NCBI RefSeq assembly: GCF_050563525.1
Contig: NZ_JBNXUN010000013.1
Span: 71,120 to 135,119, forward strand
Length of the DNA: 64,000 nt
Reading direction: 5' to 3'
Source: Falsiroseomonas sp050563525
GTDB lineage: Bacteria > Pseudomonadota > Alphaproteobacteria > Acetobacterales > Acetobacteraceae
The first letter of the stretch is position 1; each line of letters begins with the position of its first letter. The position numbers and the translations under genes were made by a program. The notes beneath the pieces are model-generated. The model had not been told where the DNA came from and made no database searches. It saw only the letters and a list, made by a program, of their open reading frames with translations. Below are positions 1 to 7,805 of the stretch, piece after piece.

Positions 1-1266
1 CAGCCTGGACTTCGCCACAAGCGTGCCCTGCGCGATGCAGGCGGCGTAGACGGCGTCATGTGCCTTGAAGACATGCTGCCCGGTGAAGCCAGGCGCGTGG
101 AGGGTGAAGGTGCCATCATCGCCCACCGTCTCCGGCACCGGCAGCCCATGTGCGCGGCCGAGGTTGAAGTCGTCCTCGCCATGGCCGGGTGCGATGTGGA
201 CGAAGCCGGTACCGGCCTCGGTCGTGACGAAATCGCCCGGCAGCAGTGGCACGCCGAAATCATAGCCACCAGCGGCACCGTCCCATCCGGCCAGCGGATG
301 CGCGGCGATGGCGCCCGCCAATTCCTCGCCCTTCAGCAGCCGCTTCACCGAATGTGCGCCGAGCCCGGCATCCTTTTCGAACTGCGGCAGCAGCGGCAGG
401 GCGACGAGCAGGAATTCGCCGGGCACCAGGGCGCTGCCCTCGGCTACGCCCTCCACATGCACCAGCGCGTAGTCGATCTCCGGGCCGTAGGCGACGGCGC
501 GGTTGCCCGGGATGGTCCAGGGGGTCGTGGTCCAGATCACCACGCTCGCGCCGCGCAGATCCGCCGCGCCCGCCTGGTTCAGCCGGAACCGCGCCCACAG
601 CGTTGGCGAGACGTGGTCGTGGTATTCGATCTCCGCCTCTGCCAGCGCGGTCTTCTCCACCGGGCTCCACATCACCGGGCGCAGGCCGCGATACAGCGAC
701 CCGTTCATCAGGAACTTGCCGATCTCGCCGGCGATCACCGCCTCGGAGGGGAAATCCATCGTGGCATAGCGGCCGTCCCAATCGCCCAGCACGCCGAGGC
801 GCTTGAACTCGGTGCGCTGCACGTCCAGCCAATGCGTCGCGTAGGCGCGGCATTCCGCCCGGAAATCCAGGATCGGCACGCTGTCCTTGTCGAGGCCCTT
901 GGAGCGGTACTGTTCCTCGATCTTCCACTCGATCGGCAGGCCATGGCAGTCCCAGCCCGGCACGTAGTCGGCATCATGGCCGGCCATCTGGGCGGCGCGG
1001 TTGATGACGTCCTTCAGGATCTTGTTCAGCGCCGTGCCGATATGCAGCGGGCCGTTGGCGTAGGGCGGGCCGTCATGCAGCACGAAGGGCGGGCGCCCCT
1101 TGGAAGCGGCACGCAGGCGCTGCCAAAGGCTGGTGTCCTCCCAGCGCTTGAGCCAGGCGGGCTCGCGCTTCGGCAGGTCGCCACGCATCGGGAAGTCGGT
1201 CTTCGGCAGGAAGACCGTGCCGCGATAGTCGCGGGCCGGGGCCGTCTCGGGGGGGGCGTCGTTCAT
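1..1266 (-). CDS. ileS: Isoleucyl-tRNA synthetase, N-terminal part (partial at window edge)
   Basis: Class Ia aminoacyl-tRNA synthetase that charges tRNA-Ile in the cytoplasm. The 422 visible codons start at an ATG at 1266 and run off the left edge, so the C-terminal half, including the KMSKS loop, is not seen. The N-terminus reads PPYANGPLHIGTALNK, the Rossmann-fold ATP-binding segment, followed by GWDCHGLPIEWK and the editing (CP1) domain, where WTTTPWTIPGNRA and GTGFVHIAPGHGEDDF are clear IleS signatures. The family HIGH motif here reads HIGT. Nothing suggests damage. The identification is secure from the editing-domain motifs. Confidence 0.97.
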   Translation of the reverse strand, partial: MNDAPPETAPARDYRGTVFLPKTDFPMRGDLPKREPAWLKRWEDTSLWQRLRAASKGRPPFVLHDGPPYANGPLHIGTALNKILKDVINRAAQMAGHDADYVPGWDCHGLPIEWKIEEQYRSKGLDKDSVPILDFRAECRAYATHWLDVQRTEFKRLGVLGDWDGRYATMDFPSEAVIAGEIGKFLMNGSLYRGLRPVMWSPVEKTALAEAEIEYHDHVSPTLWARFRLNQAGAADLRGASVVIWTTTPWTIPGNRAVAYGPEIDYALVHVEGVAEGSALVPGEFLLVALPLLPQFEKDAGLGAHSVKRLLKGEELAGAIAAHPLAGWDGAAGGYDFGVPLLPGDFVTTEAGTGFVHIAPGHGEDDFNLGRAHGLPVPETVGDDGTFTLHAPGFTGQHVFKAHDAVYAACIAQGTLVAKSRL

Positions 1267-1412
1267 GGGTGCGGTCTCATGTGGCCCAAGCAGGCCTGGA
1301 TCGGGGTGCGGCGCGCGGCGAAGACCCGGCCCCTAAAGGGCCGGGCGGATAATTCGAAGGCCGGAATTCCCGCGGAACATGCCGCTTATATGCGGATGCA
1401 GGCCCAGCCCGG

Positions 1413-1709
1413 TCAAGGACCGCCCCCGACCCCCAACTGCGCAGCCCACACCGCCGCCACGCCCGCCAGGATGGCGTAGGCGATGTTGCGCGTCGCCATC
1501 TGCACCGCCACCACCACCGCCGCGCCGATCCAGGCCGGCCAGGACCCCGCCAGCAGCGGCGGCGTCACATAGGCGACGAACAGGCAACCCGGCAGGTGCC
1601 GCAGCAGCGCCTGCACGAAGGCCGGCGGTCGCACCACGCGCAGGACCGCATAGCCGCCGGCCCGGCTGGCGTAGGTGACAAGCGCCATCCCGAGGATCGC
1701 CAGCAGCAC
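1413..1709 (-). CDS. azlD: AzlD family branched-chain amino acid exporter small subunit
   Basis: Small hydrophobic protein of about 98 residues with three to four membrane segments, matching the AzlD family (about 100 residues) that pairs with AzlC to export branched-chain amino acids. It contains the family-like early segment ALVTYASRAGG. It lies directly downstream of azlC. The start is uncertain: I chose a GTG at 1709, 8 bases after the azlC stop, but the frame stays open upstream, so an overlapping non-ATG start is possible. The product call rests on size, hydrophobicity and the azlC neighbour. Confidence 0.85.
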   Translation of the reverse strand: MLLAILGMALVTYASRAGGYAVLRVVRPPAFVQALLRHLPGCLFVAYVTPPLLAGSWPAWIGAAVVVAVQMATRNIAYAILAGVAAVWAAQLGVGGGP

Positions 1710-1717
1710 ATCCAGCC

Positions 1718-2467
1718 TTACCTCGATGACACGCCCCTCCCCCGTGTCTCGATCCAGGCGCCGAGGCCGGCGCCGGCGAAGGTGCCCAGCAGCAGCGGCA
1801 GCGGCATCGGCAGCGCGGCCCGGTGGGCGGCCAGCGCCACCAACCCGGCCACGATCCAGGGCAGCAGGTCCACCCGCGGCCCGCGCCACAGCGGCACCAG
1901 GATGGACAGGAAGGCGGCGATGGCGGCGAAGAACAGCGGATGCCCCGGCGGCACCCGCAGCATCCCGCCGCCCAGATACCCCAGCGCCACCGTCGCCACC
2001 CAGGCCAGCCAGATGCCGATGCCGAGCCCCAGCAGGTAGCCGGCATCGCGCCCGCCGGCGCGCTGCTCGGCGATGGCCATGGCGAAGGAATGGTCCACCA
2101 GCGTCGCCAGCGTGCCCCACAGCCGCCAGCCGCGCAGCCTATCGAGCCACGGCGCCAGCGCGGCGCCCATCGGCGCCATGCGGATGTTCACCACCAGCGT
2201 CGCGATGGTGGCCGCCAGGATCGGCGCCGGGTCGGTCCACAGCTCCAGCGCCACCAGCTGCGCGGATCCCGCGAAGACCAGCATGGTCATCAGCATGGTC
2301 TCGAGGAAGGACAGCCCCTTCGCCGCCGACAGCACGCCGATGACGATGCCGAACGGCAGCATCCCGAACCCCAGCGCGATGCTGCGCCGGATGCCCAGCC
2401 GTATGCCCACGCGGGTGAAGACGACACGATGAACCCCAGGGGCGGCAGCGCGGACGGGCTCGGCCAT
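1718..2467 (-). CDS. azlC: AzlC family branched-chain amino acid exporter large subunit
   Basis: Inner-membrane protein of 249 residues and the large subunit of the AzlCD branched-chain amino acid exporter. After a short cytoplasmic N-terminus it has the family block around GFGMLPFGIVIGVLS and FAGSAQLVALEL, then further hydrophobic helices to the C-terminus. Its ATG overlaps the stop codon of recX by one base (TGATG), so translation is probably coupled. Length is normal for AzlC. Substrate specificity is inferred from the family, not from anything distinctive in the sequence. Confidence 0.9.
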   Translation of the reverse strand: MAEPVRAAAPGVHRVVFTRVGIRLGIRRSIALGFGMLPFGIVIGVLSAAKGLSFLETMLMTMLVFAGSAQLVALELWTDPAPILAATIATLVVNIRMAPMGAALAPWLDRLRGWRLWGTLATLVDHSFAMAIAEQRAGGRDAGYLLGLGIGIWLAWVATVALGYLGGGMLRVPPGHPLFFAAIAAFLSILVPLWRGPRVDLLPWIVAGLVALAAHRAALPMPLPLLLGTFAGAGLGAWIETRGRGVSSR

Positions 2468-3102
2468 CAGCTGCGCCGGAAGGCGAGCAGGCGGGTCTCG
2501 GCTTCCTCCGGGTCCATCTCCAGCGCCCGTTCTGCAATGCCACGGCCGAAGCCGGCGCGGGCCAACGCCGCCAGCGCCTTCAGCCGCAACTCGGGCGGCG
2601 ACTCCCCGGCGGCGAAGGGACCGACGCGGCGGCGGCGGCACAGCGCCAGGGCCGCGTCCAGCTCAGCCTCCTCCCCCTCCGGCAGCGCCGCCGCCGCGAC
2701 CTCAGCCCCCACGCCCTTCTGTGCCAGGTGGGCCAGCGCCGCACGGCGGGACCGGCCGCCGCGCAGCAGCCGGCGGGCACGGCTTTCGGCGAAGGCCGCG
2801 TCATCCACCGTGCCGGCGGCGGCCATGGCGCGGGCGACCTCCGCGGCCGCCTGTTTCGCCGCGGCAACCAGCGGCGCGAGGTCCGTCATCCCAAAGGCCT
2901 CCGCCGCGCGCGCCCAGCGATCCACGCGACGCCCCAGCACCCGTCGCAGCCCGGCCTCCGTGGTGGCGTAGCGCGCGAGGTGTGCAACCGCCGCCTCCTG
3001 CAGCCGGGCGGCGCTGGGGGGCGGGCCGGGCGGGCGCGGCTCGTCTGCCGACCTGGATGCGGGCCTGGTGCCGGGCCGGGAACGCGGTGTCATTCCGCCC
3101 AT
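2467..3102 (-). CDS. recX: Regulatory protein RecX
   Basis: Protein of 211 residues that in known members binds RecA filaments and restrains recombinase activity. The three-helix repeat character of RecX is visible in the centre and C-terminus (for example DAAFAESRARRLLRGGRSRR and the following arginine-rich helices). The N-terminus carries a basic, proline-rich stretch. Two starts are possible, ATG 3102 or ATG 3093 three codons inside. No recA lies beside it; instead it runs into azlC with a one-base overlap. RecX sequences diverge strongly, so the call is good but not absolute. Confidence 0.8.
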   Translation of the reverse strand: MGGMTPRSRPGTRPASRSADEPRPPGPPPSAARLQEAAVAHLARYATTEAGLRRVLGRRVDRWARAAEAFGMTDLAPLVAAAKQAAAEVARAMAAAGTVDDAAFAESRARRLLRGGRSRRAALAHLAQKGVGAEVAAAALPEGEEAELDAALALCRRRRVGPFAAGESPPELRLKALAALARAGFGRGIAERALEMDPEEAETRLLAFRRS

Positions 3103-3263
3103 CCTCGCATGGCGCCCCCACCCTGGCGACCCGCCGCGCACAGCGCCGCGCACCTTGGCGGTTCGGAAACGACCGCGCCTGCGAAACTTTCGGGCGAGGT
3201 GGCGCGTTCTCCGACCACTGCCGGAACCGCGCAAGCGACCCCGGACGCAAAAGGAGATACGCC

Positions 3264-3971
3264 ATGCTGAGCAGCAAGACCTTCCTGTCCATGACGACCG
3301 CGATCGCCCTGGTCGGCGCGCCGATGGTCGCCTTCGGCCAGACCGCCGCGACCCCGAACGACGCCCGCGGCGGCATGACGGCCCAGGCTCCTGGCACTGC
3401 CAACCCGGCGGACGGCACCCCGGGCAACCCGCCCTCCACCGCGACGCAGCGGGCGGTGGACAGCGTGACGGGCAACCGCACCTCCCCGGACGGCACCGGC
3501 AACAACCCGCCCGGCACCGCGGCCGGCCGCGCGGTCGACCGCGCCACGGATGGCGCCACGACCCAGGGCCGCACTGGTGCGACCACGGGCACGACCACGG
3601 GCACGTCGCCGACCGGAACCGCCACCGGCAGCACGGCCACCGGCGCCACCTCCTCGACCATGTCGGTGGACAGCGCCAGCATCCGTGGCGGCCGCCGTGC
3701 GAGCCGGATCATCGGCTCGAACATCTACAACGACGAGAACAACAGCATCGGCGAAGTCGATGACCTGATCTTCCAGTCCTCGGGTGGTCAGATGGTCGCG
3801 GTTGTCTCGGTTGGCGGCTTCCTCGGCATCGGCGCCAAGCTGGTGGCGATCCCCTACGACCGCTTGACGCACGATGCCGAGCGCAACCGCTGGATGCTGC
3901 CGGGTGCCACCAAGGACAGCCTGCAGAGCCTGCCGGCCTTCGAGTACGACACCGCCAACCGCCGCGGCTGA
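3264..3971 (+). CDS. Secreted PRC-barrel domain protein with NPPGTA repeat linker
   Basis: Protein of 235 residues with a signal peptide (cleavage near VAFGQ, about residue 25), a low-complexity Thr/Gly/Asn/Pro linker (about residues 30-140) and a C-terminal PRC-barrel-like domain (about 150-230; IIGSNIYNDENNSIGEVDDL, then LVAIPYDRL). PRC-barrels are small beta-barrels found in the photoreaction-centre H subunit, RimM and many envelope or stress proteins. The linker has two copies of a motif of the type GN-NPPGTA-RAVDRATD that recurs in the next gene. The start is fixed by AAGGAG 7 bases upstream of the ATG. Function is unknown; a periplasmic role is inferred from the signal peptide. Confidence 0.8.
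   Translation: MLSSKTFLSMTTAIALVGAPMVAFGQTAATPNDARGGMTAQAPGTANPADGTPGNPPSTATQRAVDSVTGNRTSPDGTGNNPPGTAAGRAVDRATDGATTQGRTGATTGTTTGTSPTGTATGSTATGATSSTMSVDSASIRGGRRASRIIGSNIYNDENNSIGEVDDLIFQSSGGQMVAVVSVGGFLGIGAKLVAIPYDRLTHDAERNRWMLPGATKDSLQSLPAFEYDTANRRG
3421..3454 (+). repeat. 34-bp direct repeat shared with the next gene (copy 1)
   Basis: This segment of the PRC-barrel gene linker matches bases 4177-4210 of the following lipoprotein gene at 33 of 34 positions. It encodes the GNPPSTATQRA motif in both. Near identity over synonymous positions suggests recent duplication or gene conversion of the linker-coding DNA. Confidence 0.8.
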
Positions 3972-3981
3972 CGTCGAACCC

Positions 3982-4019
3982 AGACCATGACCGACCCCGC
4001 ACGTGCACGGTCATGGTCT
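3982..4019. terminator. Perfect 12-bp inverted repeat between the two repeat-motif genes
   Basis: Left arm 3982-3993 (AGACCATGACCG) pairs perfectly with right arm 4008-4019 across a 14-base loop. It begins 10 bases after the stop of the PRC-barrel gene. Only a short weak T run follows, so it may be a terminator, an attenuator or a protein-binding palindrome. Confidence 0.5.
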
Positions 4020-4100
4020 CCCCACTTTGCCCACCGCGCGACACAAGCGGCCAAGCATTCCAGCCGGCAGCCGTCGCGCACCATCGGAGAACGAGCCGTG

Positions 4101-4454
4101 ATGAAGACGTCCCTTTTCGTGCTGGCAGCCCTGGTGCCGCTGGTGGCCTGTGCCGAGGGCCGGCGGGATGGCGTGGCGGGCAACCCGCCCTCCACCGCCA
4201 CGCAGCGGGCCTACGACCGGGCCACCGGCAGCCCGCCGACCAGCCCGGACGGCACGGGCAACAACCCGACCGGCACCGCGGCCGAGCGCGCCCTGGACCG
4301 AGCGGCCGGCACCAACACTTCCGGTGCCTTCCCGCGCCAGTCGGATGGCACCCGCGCCAATCCGCCCGGCACGGCGGCGGAGCGCGCCTATGACCGCGCG
4401 ACCGGATCCAACACCTCCGGCGCCTACCCGTCGAACAGCGCCCCTCGGCGCTGA
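4101..4454 (+). CDS. Small lipoprotein with three NPPGTAAERA repeats
   Basis: Protein of 117 residues with a lipoprotein signal: a short hydrophobic stretch ending in LVAC, with the lipidated cysteine at residue 17. The mature part is nearly all repeat: three copies of roughly 18 residues of the form GN-NPPGTAAERAYDRATGS separated by T/S/G/D-rich spacers. The same motif occurs twice in the linker of the upstream PRC-barrel protein, and part of the coding DNA is almost identical, so the two are related by duplication. A GTG directly precedes the chosen ATG. No known family recognised; an envelope role is inferred from the lipobox. Confidence 0.75.
   Translation: MKTSLFVLAALVPLVACAEGRRDGVAGNPPSTATQRAYDRATGSPPTSPDGTGNNPTGTAAERALDRAAGTNTSGAFPRQSDGTRANPPGTAAERAYDRATGSNTSGAYPSNSAPRR
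4177..4210 (+). repeat. 34-bp direct repeat shared with the preceding gene (copy 2)
   Basis: Matches 3421-3454 at 33 of 34 bases and encodes the first repeat unit just after the lipidated N-terminus. Confidence 0.8.
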
Positions 4455-4475
4455 AGCGACACGGGACGCGATGAG

Positions 4476-4509
4476 GGCCGGCCGGCGCGCAAGCGCCGGC
4501 CGGCCTTTT
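4476..4509 (+). terminator. Strong rho-independent terminator
   Basis: A perfect 13-bp GC stem (4476-4488 with 4493-4505) closed by a GCAA tetraloop and followed by TTTTCTT. It lies 21 bases after the lipoprotein stop codon and closes that unit before argD. Confidence 0.92.
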
Positions 4510-4611
4510 CTTCGTCCAGTCATCTTTGACCGGCGGCAGAAACTCAGGCAATTTCCCCGGCTTCCGTGCCCGCTTCGGCGAAAGGCGCCAGGCCGTGCGG
4601 AGCGAAGGAGG

Positions 4612-5823
4612 ATGGATCGCGTGATCCCCGCCCTGATGCCGACCTACAACCGTGCCGACCTCGCTTTCGAGCGGGGCGAAGGCGCTTGGCTGTGGACGAC
4701 GGATGGGCGACGATTCCTCGATTTCGGCGCCGGCATCGCCACCTCCTCCATCGGCCACGGCCACCCGCATTTGACCAAGGCGATCGCGGAACAGGCGGCG
4801 CGCGTCATGCACGTCTCCAACCTGTACCGCGTGCCGCAGGCGGAGGAACTGGCCGCGCGCCATGTCGCCAACAGCTTCGCGGACAGCGTCTTCTTCTGCA
4901 ATTCTGGCGCCGAGGCGAACGAGGGCATGGTCAAGGCCGTGCGCAAGTATCACGCGGAAAACGGCCATCCGGAACGCTTCCACATGATCTGCTTCGAGGG
5001 CGCCTTCCACGGCCGCACCCTCGGCATGCTGTCCGCCACCGGCAACGCGAAATACCTCGCCGGCTTCGGGCCGCCGGTGCAAGGCTTCGACCACGTGCCC
5101 TTCGGAAACATGAACGCGGTCCGCGACGCCATCGGCCCGCAGACCGCCGGCATCATGATCGAGCCGGTGCAGGGCGAGGGCGGCGTGCGTCCGGCGGACC
5201 TCCGCTTCCTGCGCGAACTCCGCGCCGTCTGCGACGAATACGGCCTGCTGCTGGCGCTCGATGAGGTGCAGACCGGCATGGGGCGCTCCGGCAAGCTCTG
5301 GGCGCATCAATGGGCGGGGATCGAGCCGGATGTGATGTCCGCCGCCAAGGGCATCGGTGGCGGCTTCCCGCTCGGCGCCGTGCTGGCGAAGGAGAAGGTG
5401 GCGAAGCACCTGAAGCCGGGCACGCATGGCACGACGTATGGCGGCGGCCCGCTGGCCTGCGCCGCCGGCAACGCCGTGCTGGACGTGATCCTCGCGCCGG
5501 GCTTCCTGGACCAGGTGGACCAGGTGGCGCGGCTTCTGTGGCATGGCCTGCTGGATTTGGCCGCGAAGCACCCGCAGGTTGTCGAGGGCGTGCAGGGCGC
5601 CGGGCTGCTGCTCGGAATCAAGCTGCGGCCGGAGGTCAACAACGGCGAGATGCAGGCCGCCGCCGTGGCGGAAGGCCTGCTGACCGTCGCTGCCGGCATG
5701 AACGTGCTGCGCCTGGCGCCGCCGCTCATCATTGGAGAGGCCGAGGTGGCGGAAGCGCTGCGCCTGCTCGATCGCACCTGCCTGCGCATGACCCCAAGCA
5801 AGGCGCAGGCTGCCGCGAAATGA
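4612..5823 (+). CDS. argD: Acetylornithine aminotransferase
   Basis: PLP-dependent class III aminotransferase of 403 residues that converts N-acetylglutamate semialdehyde and glutamate to N-acetylornithine in arginine biosynthesis; many family members also act on succinyl-diaminopimelate. Visible signatures are the N-terminal glycine-rich region (DFGAGIATSSIGHGHP), FFCNSGAEANE, FEGAFHGRTLG, LLLALDEVQTGMGRSG with the PLP-contacting Asp, and SAAKGIGGGFPLGA with the Schiff-base lysine near residue 245. The start has AAGGAGG 5 bases upstream. Its stop overlaps argF by four bases (ATGA), so the pair forms a coupled arginine operon. Confidence 0.95.
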   Translation: MDRVIPALMPTYNRADLAFERGEGAWLWTTDGRRFLDFGAGIATSSIGHGHPHLTKAIAEQAARVMHVSNLYRVPQAEELAARHVANSFADSVFFCNSGAEANEGMVKAVRKYHAENGHPERFHMICFEGAFHGRTLGMLSATGNAKYLAGFGPPVQGFDHVPFGNMNAVRDAIGPQTAGIMIEPVQGEGGVRPADLRFLRELRAVCDEYGLLLALDEVQTGMGRSGKLWAHQWAGIEPDVMSAAKGIGGGFPLGAVLAKEKVAKHLKPGTHGTTYGGGPLACAAGNAVLDVILAPGFLDQVDQVARLLWHGLLDLAAKHPQVVEGVQGAGLLLGIKLRPEVNNGEMQAAAVAEGLLTVAAGMNVLRLAPPLIIGEAEVAEALRLLDRTCLRMTPSKAQAAAK

Positions 5824-6773
5824 GTGCGGCACTGAAGACGGTGGCGGGAGGGGGCACCCCCTCCCCGCGGCACTTCCTCGAACTCATGGACCTCGATGCG
5901 ACCGTGCTGCGGCGCATGCTGGACCTCGGCGTCGCCGCCAAGCGCGGGCAGGTCACGGACAAGCCGCTGGCCGGCAAATCCGTGGCGCTGATCTTCGAGA
6001 AGCCCTCCACCCGCACCCGCGTCAGCTTCGAGGTGGGCATCCGTCAGCTCGGCGGCGATGCCATCGTGCTGTCCTCCAAGGACATGCAGCTCGGGCGCGG
6101 CGAATCGGCGGCGGATACGGCGCGGGTGCTGTCCCGCTATGTCGACGCCATCATGATGCGCACCGACAATGTGCGGAAGATCCGCGAACTGGCGCAGCAC
6201 GCCACGGTTCCGGTGATCAACGGGCTGACGGACGTCTCGCATCCCTGCCAGTTGATGGCCGACATCATGACCTTCGAGGAACATCGCGGCCCTATCGCCG
6301 GCCAGGTGGTGGCCTGGACCGGCGACGGCAACAATGTGGCGCAGAGCTTCATCCAGGCCGCCGCCCGCTTCGGCTTCACGCTGCGCCTGGCGACACCGCC
6401 CGAACTCGCGCCCTCGGCCGAGTTGATTGCCTGGGCGCGGGCGGAAGGTGCGCAAATCGAACTCACCAATGACCCTCAGGCGGCGGTGGCCGGCGCGCGC
6501 TGCGTGGTGACCGACACCTGGGTGTCCATGTCGGACGAGACCGACCAGCAGAAGGTCAACCGCCACAACCTGCTGGCGCCCTACCAGGTGAACGAGGCGC
6601 TGCTGAAGGGCGCTGCCGCCGACGCCATCGTCATGCACTGCCTGCCGGCGCATCGCGGAGAGGAGATCACCGACGCGGTGATGGACGGCCCGCAGAGCGT
6701 GGTCTTCGATGAGGCCGAAAACCGGCTGCACGCGCAGAAGGGCGTGCTGCTGTGGGCACTCGGCGCCGGGTGA
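5820..6773 (+). CDS. argF: Ornithine carbamoyltransferase
   Basis: Enzyme of 317 residues that makes citrulline from ornithine and carbamoyl phosphate. The carbamoyl-phosphate-binding motif FEKPSTRTRVSFE, the HPCQ motif in VSHPCQLMAD, the DTWVSM ornithine loop and the C-terminal HCLPAHRGEEI motif are all intact, and the length is typical. It begins inside the argD stop codon, which implies translational coupling and equal supply of two successive arginine-pathway enzymes. The gene downstream is unrelated and broken. Confidence 0.97.
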   Translation: MSAALKTVAGGGTPSPRHFLELMDLDATVLRRMLDLGVAAKRGQVTDKPLAGKSVALIFEKPSTRTRVSFEVGIRQLGGDAIVLSSKDMQLGRGESAADTARVLSRYVDAIMMRTDNVRKIRELAQHATVPVINGLTDVSHPCQLMADIMTFEEHRGPIAGQVVAWTGDGNNVAQSFIQAAARFGFTLRLATPPELAPSAELIAWARAEGAQIELTNDPQAAVAGARCVVTDTWVSMSDETDQQKVNRHNLLAPYQVNEALLKGAAADAIVMHCLPAHRGEEITDAVMDGPQSVVFDEAENRLHAQKGVLLWALGAG

Positions 6774-6801
6774 TCCGCGGCGGCGTGATGGCATCCACCG
6801 G

Positions 6802-7701
6802 ATGAAGCTGGACTACCTGACGGTCGGCTACTGGGGTGACGTCAGGCTGCTGCATCTGCAGGCGCGGTCGATGGCGAAGTATCTGGATCCGGATTCGGTC
6901 CGGAGCTTGGTCGTCGTGAACAACGACCCGATGCCAGAGCGCTTCGCGACGTATTTCCGATCGGACATCCTGCCGGAATACCGACACCTCGCCGGGCGGG
7001 TCAGGCTCGTGCCGGGCGAGGACCTGCTGCCGGCGACGCCGGACACCAAGGGCTACTGGCGGCAGCAGGCCCTGAAGCTGCTTGGCTACAAGATCACGGA
7101 GGGTGAGTTCTTCATCACCCTCGACGCCAAGAACATTCTGATCCGACGCATCGACTGGACCTACTTCTTCGACGAGACCGGGCGCAACATCGGCCGCCAC
7201 CGGCCGCTGAGGGATCACCTCCAGGGTCCGCTGCGCTTTTTCGGGGTGGCCGTCGCGGACATGCCCGAGGCCGTGCTCGACATCTACACGCCCTTTGGCC
7301 TCCGACGGTCAGTCTGCCGCGGCCTTGACGAACATCTTGTCAGGTCAGCGGGGATGGATGTCGGCCAACTCCTCTGCAGCCGCCAGACCCTCGATGACCG
7401 GCCGCTGTACGAGTAACTGATGTATTCGGCCTACCTGCACGCGCATGGCGGCGGGATCGAGCGCTTCCACCAGCTCAGCCGCACGTCACTTTCGCTCACC
7501 TACCTGTGCAACGATCCCAAGGTGGGTCCGGAGGCAATGCTGGGCGGCATCAAAGCCGAGAGGTTCCGCATGGTCGGCGTGCACAGGCGCGTAGGCAAGG
7601 CAGATGCCGGGACGAAGGCGCAGATCGCCGATATGTTCGTGACCTTCGGGCTCGTCGCCGGCCAGGAGGAAGGCCTGTCCTTCCTGGAACCAACGGTCTG
7701 A
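6802..7701 (+). pseudogene. DUF6492-like glycosyltransferase-type gene interrupted by one in-frame stop
   Basis: One continuous reading frame of 299 codons broken only by TAA at 7414-7416. The first part (204 residues from ATG 6802) opens with KLDYLTVGYWGDVRLL and contains YWRQQALKLL and FFITLDAKN, features I associate with the DUF6492 family, which has a glycosyltransferase-A-like fold. The second part, starting at ATG 7420 in the same frame, continues with LMYSAYLHAHGGGIERF and ends VAGQEEGLSFLEP. Family alignment from memory suggests the stop replaced a tyrosine before LMYSAYL. The gene follows argF by 28 bases. Without readthrough the product lacks its C-terminal third, so it is probably inactive. 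Confidence 0.75.
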
Positions 7702-7805
7702 GGCAGCGCGGCTGGATCGGGCGCCCCTCAAGCCGCGCTTTACCCGGTCTTAAGCCTGCGGGCTCATGCTCCTTCCGGGCCACGGGCGGGCAGACAGTGA
7801 AGCGC

